Assembly: GCA_947034885.2 (NCBI GenBank)
Contig: OX344752.2
Span: forward strand, 2,232,001 to 2,296,000
DNA from: Thuidium tamariscinum
Taxonomy: Eukaryota; Streptophyta; Bryopsida; Hypnales; Thuidiaceae
Reading direction: 5' to 3'
Length of the DNA stretch: 64,000 bases
Shown: positions 33,632-43,571 of the stretch, piece by piece
How positions within the stretch are numbered: position 1 is the stretch's first letter
Layout: each line of letters opens with the position of its first letter
The notes under the pieces: model-generated
Databases searched by the model: none
What the model was told of the DNA's origin: nothing
The model's input: the letters and a program-made list of their open reading frames with translations, nothing else
Made by a program: the position numbers and the translations under genes

Positions 33632-35995
33632 ATGGCCTTAAACCCACTAGAGATGGTAATACATGTGGAGAACCCCCCCATGGCAGAGAACCAGGAGGTG
33701 GTAGTTCTTGGAAATCACCCCCCAGTGGTAGAAAACCAGGAGATGGTAACCCATGAAGGTGAACCCCCACACAGGAGGCGTCGTGGGAACAGGAGCACTG
33801 TAGATTGGGCGACTTTCAACACTGGAGAAGTTTTGGCCGGGCACGGGTGGGAACAGGCGCTTGAGCCATGGACCCGCACCACATGTCGGACATACGTGGA
33901 CTGGGTCCACATCAACCGCCATTTTCCACGGGAGAGAAATGAGACGCAAGTGCAATCTGGCGTTGCATTGATCAAGTATTGCGTACACCCAACGTTCAAG
34001 AAGCGGTTGACCGAGGTGGCATTGGCACTTTGGGGGACCCTCTCGAAGAAGGATGGGACCCTCGCATTGTGTCAAATGGCGTATGCGGAGGTTTTTTTGG
34101 GCAAGGACGTGGATTGGAACACATATCCGGCAAAACAACGGGGCGGCCGTTTCTCTGCTAAAAGCCGTAGAATTCCACCAAATCCTGCAGTGCAATTGGA
34201 GGGCGAAGGAGTGGCTAGGGCACAAGGGGACGAAGCGGCAGCCGCGGACCCCATGGAGGTCGACAATGCACCTCAAGGCACCAACGAACAAAATCCGGTG
34301 GCTCCCGAATTGGAGGCGCCCATTGCCGGTCCAAGCGAGCCCATGCCACTCGCCATTCACCCAATTCCCCCGTCCATGACAATTAATGAAGTATTTGGAG
34401 CAAATGGGGAATTAGAGGCATTACGTGCATTGGTGATTAAGCTACGTGAGGATGGTGCAGAAGCTGAGCGAAGGCACGAGATGGAGGTACAAGCCCACAA
34501 CGCACGAGTGAAGGCTTTGGAGGAAACGAATGCTAAGTTACTAGCAAGTAACATTGACTTGCTTGAACGTGAATGTCGCCAAAGCACGGATGGCACTCCA
34601 CCATTGGATGAGGTCGTGGAGCGGGCCACGTATGGTCTAATTGAGCCAGCTGACCCGTTGACGGTGCGTCGGGTGCGGCCTCGTGGTATATTCCCAACAC
34701 CACATTTTCGTAGTGAGAGTTCAAATGCGGCAACCCAATCAACAGATGCATTGGGCCAAGAGTTCATAAGCGTTGAGCGCGTGGCATACGATGCCCTTGT
34801 GGCACGAGCGGAGCGTGTAGAGGGCGAGTGCAATGAGGCCAAGGCCAACATGGAGACTGTATCAGCGGCTTTGGAGGGACTACAGGACGAGTTGGCATTT
34901 GTAAATGCCATGAAGGATAGATTGTTGCAACAAACGTCAACTACGAGGGAGCAAAAGTTGCTTGCCATGAGCAACATGATATTGGCATGCACTTTGGCTA
35001 TGAACGAGGTCGCACAACTGCAGCGTGAAGTCAGGAGAATAGCTGCACAATTTAGAGATGGTAGCCAACGTTATTTTGGCTTGACATCGTGGGCCCGACT
35101 GGAGGATATGTTTCCAGTTACATTGCCCACAAATCGCGATAACGCAAGCATTGATTGGGACGGGCATCCGCATCTAGACTTCCAATTCAACACCGCGAGA
35201 TACCGATACAGGCCCATGGATAGAGAAGGCAATGCCCCCTTACTGTGGCCCATAGTTCCCGAGTTTGTGAAGGATGGAACGACGTGCACAATTTGCATGG
35301 AACCGTTTGGGCCCGAGGGTGGATGGAGCCTTGGAACGTGTGGACATATGTACCACCCCGGATGTCTCATTCCGCACATGGTCACAAGAAAGCGATGCAC
35401 ACAATGCAAGGCTCCTTTGCACCGGCGGTTGTACGTCCAATTTGGGTTGGAGGATTACATGCCCCCACACTTCGAGTTGAACGAAGAGAACTTGCCTGGC
35501 GATGAGAATAGAGGGAGTTGGGGTAATGACATGATATATATGTGGAAGTGGGGCCATGACAGTAGACACCTCGCCGTGCGCAGCATGCAAGACGTTCCGT
35601 GGATCGATGATGCGGAGATTACGGAGGTGTGCAAGAAGCTGATTAGTGCGGGCGATCCAGGGCGGCGAGTATTTTTTGGCCAACTTGCTGGTGGCCATTG
35701 GGACTTGGACCGACAGGAGTTCGTGCGCTGACCACATCCAGAGAATGTGGTTTTTGACTCCAGCGGAAATCCTATCGGAATACTCCAAGACCTGGATCAT
35801 GAGGCACAAATGAGGTTCATCGAAGACACTACGTTCAATGAGGTGCAAATGTTGTCAACCATTTCTTCCTACTTGCACGATCGATATGATCGGACCGTAG
35901 TGGCTACGTTGAACAGTTTGCAATCTAGAGAAGGATTGCAAGATTTTTTGAGAAATAGTATAGGCAGAGGCATTGTAGAACCAGAACAAGGTTGA
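33632..35995 (+). pseudogene. RING-H2 finger protein in the hAT element, one premature TGA
   Basis: A 787-codon frame from ATG 33632, broken once by TGA 35729-35731. Residues about 45-165 are an unrecognised globular region. A predicted coiled coil follows near 260-320, and more heptad-like sequence near 390-480. A RING-H2 finger has ligands Cys552, Cys555, Cys570, His572, His575, Cys578, Cys589 and Cys592 (spacing C-x2-C-x14-C-x-H-x2-H-x2-C-x10-C-x2-C). Such fingers usually recruit an E2 for ubiquitin transfer, so an E3 ligase role is likely by family. Upstream codons are open to 33530 but begin with TTG, so the ATG is preferred. The segment after the TGA stays in frame for 88 codons. Confidence 0.78.
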
Positions 35996-36349
35996 ATACC
36001 TTCTGGTGATGAGTTAGGCCATTAGACGGATGTATAGTATATTAGTATTGTAAATAGTATTTGGCTATGACGACCATTTACGAGCGTTTGTTGCTCATGT
36101 TGCAAAAGTACATTTTTTGGGCAATGAAGCATTTTCATTTTTCTCGTACAACTGTATTGTCTGTTAAACACTTAAACTGAAAACTTAACCATGAACAAAT
36201 GAAAAGAATACTCAATACGTTTGCTTGAAATGTATGTGCAACAAGTTCATTTAAATCCAATGCCATACTTTCACTTAAAGTATATTTTGTAAGTTTATTT
36301 TTAAAAATTGCCAAAATTCTATTTTTTACAGATGCCACAAGTATATATG

Positions 36350-37660
36350 CTTTTGTTTTTGATTCCCACCATTTCGAATTTTTTTAATCAAACCATTAAC
36401 CCAAGTTTTTCCCACCGCATTTTTCCACATTTTTTTTTTCCACATGTCAAACCATAACCATTTTTTTACCCTAACCCATTTCCATTTGTTAGATTCAACC
36501 CCTTTCCATATTTTAGATTGAACCCATTTCCATATTTTTATTAGTCGAACCATGAACACATTTTTTTAAACCATTTCTATATTTTTTTGTCATCCACATT
36601 TCAAACCATCAACGTTCTTTTTTATTCAAACCATTCCCATTTTATTGATTCAAACTATTTCCAATTTGAGCCTTAACCATTAAGGCATTAACTTTTTTTT
36701 TCCAAACCATTTCTAAATGTTTTTTATTCAACATTTCAAACCATGAAAGTTGTTTTTTTCAAACCATTTCCATTTTTTTTATTCAAACCATTTCCATATT
36801 ATTTTTAATCAAACCCTGAACACATTTTCTTTCCAACTTATTTCCATATTTTTTTTAGTCAAACCATTAACACATTTTTTTTCACGACCCTTTCTATAAG
36901 TTTTTTTCCAACCTTTCAAACCATTGCCTTTTTTTTTATTCAACCCATTTCCATTTTTTTTTTTATTCGAAGCATTTTCATATATTTTTTAGTCGAAACA
37001 TGAACACATTTTTTTTCCAAACCATTTCTATATTTTTTTGTATTCAACATTTCAAATTATTAACTTTTTTTTTATTCAAAGCATTTCCTTTTTCTTTTTC
37101 TTTGATTCAAACCATTTCTATATTTTTTTTAGTCGAACCATTAACCCATCTTTTTTCCAAACCATTTCTATATTTTTATTTCCAACACCCTATACCATTA
37201 CCGTTTTTCTTTACTCAAAACTTGGCCATTTTTTTTACCCTAAACCATTTCCATATTTATTCTAGTCAAACAATTAACACATTTTTTTTCCAAACCATTT
37301 CTAAATTTGTTTTTCCAACATTTCAACCCATTTCCATATTTCTTTTAGTCAAACCCTAATCACATTTTTTTACCAACCCATTTCCAAATTTTTTTGGTCG
37401 AGCCATTAACACATTTTTTTCCAAACCCTTTCTATATTTTTTTTTCATTCAACATTTCAAACCATTAACGTTCTTTTTTATTCAAACCATTTCCATTTGT
37501 TTGATTCAAACCATTTCCATAATTTTTTTATTCGAACAATTAACACATTTTTTTTCAAAACCAGTTTTACATTTTTTTTTATTCATAATTCCAAACCATT
37601 AACGTTATTTTCATTCAAACCATTTCCTTTTTTTTGATTCAAACCATTAACACCCTTTTT
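36350..37660 (-). repeat. AAACCATTTCCAT poly-T repeat block, inverse of 30670-31040
   Basis: About 1.3 kb of irregular units such as CAAACCATTTCCATATTTTT and AACCATTAACACATTTTTTT. It lies downstream of the RING gene. The open frames in it are low-complexity Phe/Ser/Leu artefacts. Confidence 0.8.
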
Positions 37661-37829
37661 TTAAAATATAGAATATATATTATATTTAGACTATGGAAGG
37701 CCTAAAATATAAAACCATGGGAAATTATTTTTTGAGAGATGGTTAAACCTCATAGACTAATGAGAAAATTTTGATTGCGAATATGAACTCAGACTTTTAA
37801 GTCTTACAAATAAAGAGTTCCAGTCCACG

Positions 37830-38286
37830 GAGCTCAGGCCGTCCATCCTGACCGTCGACGGCACGGCCAGGCCGTCCATCGAACCCAGGCCGTCCAACCT
37901 TCCTCTCAATCCAAGCCGTCCTTCCCAAGCGTAGACCGTACCCAGACCGTCGATTTGGAGGCGTCCGTCCGGGCCGTCTACTGGACGTCCTGTCCATCGG
38001 GGCCGTCCATACCCCGCGAGCGGCGCCGTCCCCTAAAACCGTCCACCGGATCCGGACCGTCGGCAGAACCGAGAGTGTCCATCCAAGCCGTCCAGTCAGT
38101 CAGGACCGTCCATCGGAACTGTCCACCGAGCACGTCCTTCCAGGCTGGCCACGGAGGTCGTCCACGACCGCTGTCACGATTTTTCATCCTCTATCGCGGA
38201 TTCTATCGTGAATTTCATCCTGACGGACGCTCGGCTCCCCGTCACGTCAGCGGACGGACAGACGCGACGCGACGGAAGCAACCCTG
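37830..38286 (-). repeat. hAT right subterminal GGCCGTC cluster and terminal CAACCCTG
   Basis: Many GGCCGTCC, GACCGTCC and AGGCCGTCCA motifs in about 360 bp, then a terminal block whose inverse begins CAGGGTTGCTTCCGTCGCGT. It is the counterpart of the left cluster at 21600-22020 and presumably holds transposase-binding sites. Confidence 0.8.
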
Positions 38287-38294
38287 CGCAATAG

Positions 38295-38743
38295 TGATGT
38301 GCAGTTGCATTATAGTCACGCAAGAATGACTAAAGCCCATGTCAAGAAACTGCCCTGCCCGTCCTTTGTATAAAAAAAATCTGAATTTGGCTATTTGGAG
38401 TCATTTAAGTCATTTTGAAGTTGCTTAAGTCATTTTGGAGTCGTGCAATAGTGATGCGCAGTCACAGTTAATAACACCAAGTAGTTGTTAATGACTTTAG
38501 CATCCATATTAGATACCCCCTATTCCCCCTTGTATTGTCAATGTCATTTTTCAATGAATAGTTGTAGTGAATGTTGCACTTCATCATTACTTCATCTGCG
38601 AGTCGTGCAAAATGGCAGAAAAATGACTTTAACCATTGGATAGTGCAAATTTGGTGCAATTACAGAATCTGCAGTCATTTTCTAGTAAAACCGGACAAGC
38701 AGTCATTCTTTGGAGTCATTTTTACCCCTGTTTTTTTGTAGTG
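38295..38743 (-). repeat. right subterminal region of the CACTA-like element
   Basis: AGTCATT-rich, and joins the unit broken at 21590 once the hAT is removed. It closely matches 1860-2228. The final bases TTTTTTTGTAGTG are the right terminal repeat. Confidence 0.85.
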
Positions 38744-38746
38744 CAA

Positions 38747-39866
38747 GAACCAGATGCGGACCCTGTGCGGGTTGGACGACTTGGCCGTGGGGGAGGCTGC
38801 GAGCAAGATGATGCAAGTCCCTCCCAAGATCTACATGAAGAAGCCGACGCTCTGGTGCTCGGCCCTGGCCATCGCCATGTGGACCACGCGGAAGAAGCAC
38901 AAGACCAAGCTCGTCGTCGACATCTTGGCACAAGTGGCTGGGTAGAACGTGCCCGCGGCGAAGGGAGTCTTCAACGAGTCCGGCGAACTCGATCCCGCCC
39001 GATGGAAGGAACTGAAGGCGGCCCTGTGCATACATGGCTTTCACATGGCGGTCATAGAGCGTGTGGGGGAGGAGTACCTGAAGCAGGAGTGCAAATCGGG
39101 AGTCAGCAAGGATAACAATCCTAGCCCGGCGCTCGTTGTGCTATACGAGCGCGTGGCAGCCAACGCAAGGCGATTCCATGTCATGAGTAGGTGCGCGTCC
39201 GCCTCAGTCTGCGCGTGGCTTCGTCCGAAGTCGATCTTCCACCCGCAGCTGTCTAGGAAGCTCCCTGAGGGGTGGTTCAGCATGAAGAAGGGTGCCGTGC
39301 TCCTCCAGTACTGCAAGGTGGGAATCATGGACTTGCGCCTGTTTCCGAAGATCGACAAAACAAAGGTCACCTACGGCTACAACATCATCCTGGAGCAAGT
39401 GAAGAAGGTGTCCGAGGGTTACATGTCCAAATGCATGCACACTTGGATGATCATTTACGGCGTGGAGAGGGCTCCCGCGGTGGATCACATAGTGAAAGCA
39501 TTCTTTCTTCATCACCGTCTCCGCCGCAGTGCCGAGTATAGATGTGCGAAGGGGGAGCCCACCTACGCCTTGAAGGACACCGTGACTGTGGAATACCTAC
39601 AGCGATCCGAGATTTCCTTCTACAACTCCCATCTCGTGGATAGGAACGGAGTGGTTCCACCATTGTCGGCCGAGGAGGACGCGATCTTGGAGACGAAGGT
39701 ACCCATATTCAGGCAGCGGGAGACGTGTCGTCACGATTTCCCGCAAGTCCAGTCGATGAAGGAGCTGCGATACGAGGTCTACTTGCGCTTCATCAACAAG
39801 TTCTGCAGGGACCAAGGGACCGTCATGCTCATCTTCGCAGGAGCGAAGGCAGTCTCGGCCTGAGCG
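38747..39866 (+). CDS. giant gene, segment 4
   Basis: Resumes in phase directly after the target duplication, with G completing a Lys codon. About 370 codons, with TAG at 38943-38945 and TGA at 39861-39863 just before a GCG|GTGAGT donor. The sequence looks like a helical globular domain with scattered Cys and Trp, and I recognise no family. Because the downstream exon resumes in the same phase, the TGA at 39861 may be another C to T stop and not the true end. Confidence 0.6.
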
Positions 39867-39952
39867 GTGAGTTTCGATCTCTGCAGATTGGTGAATTCCT
39901 CTTTCGTTCATCGAAATGTGAACATGGACTGATTTGCACTCGTGGTTTCCAG

Positions 39953-42268
39953 ATGTTGTGCCGGAGCTCCGTGGCGTTCATCTCCAACACGGCGAACAGC
40001 CTGCATCGGCATTCGGTGCACAGCTGACGGGGAGCCGAGATGTGGCCGGACGTACTGGTCCACGGTCCACCCGCCCTTAGGTACAACTACGAGGGCATGG
40101 CTCCTGACCACCTCCGCAGAGGAGAGAGCGTGCCTGTGACGGCCGAGGGATTGACGGCGGCGGTTCGGCCGGAGTCCGAGTCCGAGAGCGAGGAAGAGGA
40201 CGAGGACAAGGACAATGACGACGATGAGGAAGAGAGGGACGCTGCATTGGAGGGTGAGGACTCGATGGATGTGGGCGCGTCGAACCCCGCGGTGGACGAC
40301 GACAGAGAGGAGTCGGGGAACTCGGATGAATGCTCCGACAAGGCCGAATCCGAAGATGATGAGCATTCGCCCGTGCACCTTGGCGAGCCCGAAGGACGGA
40401 CGTCCAAAATCGTGGACGCCGACGACCTCTTCTCCGTGACGCACCCACCGCCATCACCGCCGAGAGGGCAGAATCAGGCCGCGCGGTTTGATTTGCACAT
40501 GGAGGACTCTCCTCTGTCTCCTGTGTTTTCGGTTCGGGGCGCGCGGTCTGATCCGGTGTCAGGGTCTCCGAGTGCAGGCGCATCCCCTCCGGCAGACGCG
40601 ACCGCGAGGATCCTCTTCGCAACTCCGACGGCCGTCCTCTCGCCCCAGGTCCAGGGGATTCGGTTCGCGTGTCGTGCATCCGAGAGCGAGCCGGCCTTGT
40701 CGACGTTCGCGTCGCCTGTGGTTCAGACCGCGCACCCTGAACCGCAGTCTCACCTCCCACTCCAGGTGGCGGACGGGGTTCAGGCCGCGCGCTCTAAAGT
40801 AGACTCCGCGGCGATGCCCCCCCCTCATCCTCCGTCGCGGAGCCCTCCCCTGGTCAGCCAGGTCAAACCTGACCCGACGGCTGGCTTGGAGACCGCTCGG
40901 GCCAGAATTAAAATCGAGGATATGCAACTGGACCTCGACTTCATGAAGATGGCATTCTCCAAGAGCCAGCTGCTCGAGCTGGACAATGTGAGGGTCGGGC
41001 TGCTTGATTCTGCCTCGGAGGCGAACGATCTGCCATTCGAGAAGAGGGTCGAGAGGTATTGCCGAATGGTGGCGGACATGAAGGCCAAGCGTCTCGGATC
41101 GTCATCGTTGGAGAGACTCAAAGTGCACGTAATGGCGCAGGTCGGAGTCGACACTCTCGCCTCGAAACTGCCGACTCCGACCGCGGCAGAGCAGGCCTAC
41201 ATCGATCACCACCGGGAGATGAGCACGAAGTATCGGATGGACCAGGAGTCGAAGAACGTCATCGACCTCGATGACCTCAACGACGCCGAACTGGAGGCGA
41301 AGATGAAGAGGAGAGAAGAAGCCAGGAAGGCGGTTTATGCTGTGTCGTGGGGAGCGTCGTCCTCGGGGGGTGCGGACGTGAACGCCGGCGAGAGCTCCGA
41401 CTCGAAGCCGGACGTCGGAGCATGGTCGCAGCCCACTACGAGTGGGGGGGTGCGCTCGTCCTCGGGGGCTTCCGAGGTCGACGAGAAGCCCGACGTCAAG
41501 CCTGAAGTGCGGGACGCCTTGATGGAGGCGTTCGAGAGGCAGATGGAAGCCGCTCGCAAAAAGTACGAGAAGAGCCAGCAGGCTAAATTCGACAAGGAGA
41601 GGGAGTAGTGGGAGAAGGAGTGGGCGGAAAAGGAGAAGGAGAGGAGAGAGGAGGTAGAGAGGGCCAAGAACGCGGAGCGGGAGGCGAAGTGGGAGGCCCG
41701 GAGGAAGGAGAAGGAGGAGTAGGATCGGAAGGATGCGGAGATGAAGGCGGCCTAGGCAACCGATCTACTTGCCAGATTGGAGAAGCAAGCCGCGGAGGTG
41801 GAGTACATGAAGTCCGAACTGCACGCAAGGAACCCCGGGGTAGTGCCCATGACAGTCACCGTGGCTGCCGCTCCGAGTCCCAACCGTGTGAGTGAGCTCC
41901 AGAATGTGTCTGGGGTGTCCACGACCAACTCCGAATCGGCGACGGCCTCCGCTGCCTCGGGGCTCCGGCAGATGGCGACGAGAATCTCGGCGACGCCTCC
42001 GGTGAGTACCGATCCTGATGTGGATGATCTGGCGCTCAGTCAGTTTCCTAATGTGCATGTCCCTGAACTCCTGACTCGTCCGCACCAAGAGGACGAGGTC
42101 CCCTTCATCCTTGATGATCGCTGGGGGAGTGTTGAAGAGTCCTTCCCTAACTTGACTGAGCAATAACCTCCCGTCATGCAGGCCCCGCACGGTCAAGAGC
42201 AACTGCAGGTGCTGCAGGAGGAGCAGGTCACGGTGGGATCTCCGACGCGGCAGGATCAGACTCCCGCG
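39953..42268 (+). CDS. giant gene, segment 5: acidic, Pro-rich and coiled-coil region
   Basis: Follows a GGTTTCCAG acceptor after an 86-bp phase-0 intron. An acidic Glu/Asp/Ser stretch (about 40160-40440) comes first, then a Pro/Ser-rich stretch that includes four palindrome copies in frame. A helical region follows (about 40880-41340), then a strongly charged Glu/Lys/Arg coiled coil (about 41500-41830). In-frame stops are TGA 40025, TAG 41606, TAG 41720, TAG 41753 and TAA 42164. All of them sit where Gln or Arg would fit. It ends at a GCG|GTGGGT donor. No family recognised. Confidence 0.55.
40473..40798 (+). repeat. palindrome cluster 3 (4 copies) within coding sequence
   Basis: Copies at 40473-40492, 40531-40554, 40720-40743 and 40777-40798 are all read in the same frame and encode related heptapeptides (such as VQTAHPE and VQAARSK). 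They lie in the Pro/Ser-rich, probably disordered stretch of segment 5, where insertion would be tolerated. Confidence 0.85.
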
Positions 42269-42710
42269 GTGGGTAACCCCTCCACATAGCTCCCTTTTTG
42301 TCAGTTAGCTCGGACGCTATGTGAGGGCGTTACGCCGGGCCGGTCGAAGGTCGTCCCAGCGAGTCTTAGAGAGCCGCGGGAGCCATAGTCGTAGCGGCTC
42401 TTTGTTTTGTGCATAGGATTTCTAGGCATTCAGTCACTGGCATCCATTTTGAGACATGTTAATTGGGCCCGGGCATGTGCGGACATTGTGATTGATTTGT
42501 TGTGCACCTCGCATCTTGTAAATATGGTGCATTCTTGTAATATATGAGACGTGATTTTTTTGGTTTTGTACCGTGCGTGCTTTGGTGACGCGCATGGCTT
42601 TCGTGGTGTGTGTGCTCTGCATTGTCGATGGCGTTGTCACTTCCCTTGCGTCGCGTCCTCACAGTTCTTTTTGGACAATGTAGTTATACTCGTATGCTTT
42701 TTCGGTCCAG
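42269..42710 (+). other. intron of the giant gene (phase 0)
   Basis: GTGGGT donor at 42269 and a TTCGGTCCAG acceptor ending at 42710. Both flanking exons are in phase 0. No palindrome copy and no gene is seen inside. Confidence 0.45.
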
Positions 42711-43232
42711 GGTCCGAATGCTCCTGTGATGGACACCAACCTCCCCGTGAAGCCCCCGCATCCACACCCGTTGCACTCCCCTGGTACGCTCGATCCGACG
42801 AGAATCCCAACCATCCACCTGACCGGCCCCAACGAAGCCCCACACTGCCAAGCCCCCGAAAAGCTCTCCTTCTCTGTGGACGTCGCTCCACCCAACCCCC
42901 GTGACGTGGAAGTGGACAGCGCTTTGTAGACGCCCGTCGCTGCGGATGTCGTTCCACCCCCTCCGGTGGAGGTCGACGCCGGGGGACCTTGGATGACTAC
43001 ACCTCCGCACGCATTGGATGGCTCGCTCGCGACCCCGTTTGAGGAAGAAGTCGACGGGCCCTGGACGACAATCCCTCCCGCCACCTTGCAGGCGATGCCT
43101 CCCGAAGTAGAAAGTAAAGAAACGGCACGGGTCGTCCCTACAGCGGAACCGCAGCTCGCTCCGTCAATTGATGCACGCGAGGCCCCTCCGACCCCTCCAA
43201 TCCGCACGACTCCGGCGGATGCACCGACGAAG
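42711..43232 (+). CDS. giant gene, segment 6: Pro-rich linker
   Basis: About 174 codons, very rich in Pro, Thr, Ala and Val, with one in-frame TAG (42927-42929). It ends at an AAG|GTGAGC donor. Low-complexity composition suggests a disordered linker between the coiled-coil part and the phosphatase-like domain. Confidence 0.5.
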
Positions 43233-43341
43233 GTGAGCCACAATGCCTCTCCCCACTCCCACCCGCACTTTGTTGTCCTCCCATACTCCTCCCCGCGTAG
43301 TTTGGAAGTGTTGACAAGATGCCCACGTAGACGGGGGGATG

Positions 43342-43424
43342 TTTCAAGGCGCGCGTTCTAAACTGCATGCGTCCCCGGCTTGCGCCGCACGACGGGCAAT
43401 GTGTTTAGAACGCGCGCTCTAGAC
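43342..43424 (+). repeat. palindrome cluster 4 (2 copies) in the last intron
   Basis: Copies at 43342-43363 and 43404-43424 with the variant centre (A)GGCGCGCGTT or AACGCGCGCT, about 60 bp apart in the 339-bp intron between segments 6 and 7. Confidence 0.8.
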
Positions 43425-43571
43425 TGCACGCCTTTTGCAATGTGTCGCGTCTTCGTGCCTTGGATGTGATGATGGACCGTCTCTATCGTCCGCAATTGCG
43501 TCTTAGTTTTTTCTTCCGCCTCGCCCGTCTTAGAAATCCCTACTCAAGGAGAGGGGCATTCGGACGCGCAG

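Larger units (their letters stand above)
21591..38286. mobile_element. giant hAT transposon (16,696 bp) carrying transposase, kinase-like and RING genes
   Basis: The ends are CAGGGTTG and CAACCCTG with the 8-bp duplication CGCAATAG. Both subterminal regions (about 21600-22020 and 37830-38200) are packed with GGCCGTC or GACGGCC motifs. It carries its own DUF659/hAT transposase gene plus two unrelated genes, a kinase-like gene (26926-28587, minus) and a RING-H2 gene (33632-35995, plus). Most hAT elements are a few kb, so the size and gene cargo are unusual. The transposase, kinase-like and RING frames each carry at least one premature stop, so the copy is probably not autonomous now. Confidence 0.88.
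18214..38743. mobile_element. CACTA-like element (20,530 bp with a nested hAT; about 3.8 kb without it)
   Basis: The left end begins CACTACAAAAAAGGAGGGGT and the inverse of the right end begins CACTACAAAAAAACAGGGGT. The target duplication is CAA. Both ends carry dense AGTCATT or AATGACT motifs, the kind of subterminal repeats CACTA transposases bind. After removing the nested hAT (21591-38286 plus one duplication) about 3.8 kb remains with no transposase frame, so this is a non-autonomous copy. It interrupts a Lys codon of the giant gene, and its removal restores the frame. Confidence 0.9.

Noticed and set aside
37000..37359. 119-codon Phe-rich frame resembling a membrane protein
   Set aside because: It lies in the poly-T AAACCATTTCCAT repeat. 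Its composition follows the repeat and not a protein.
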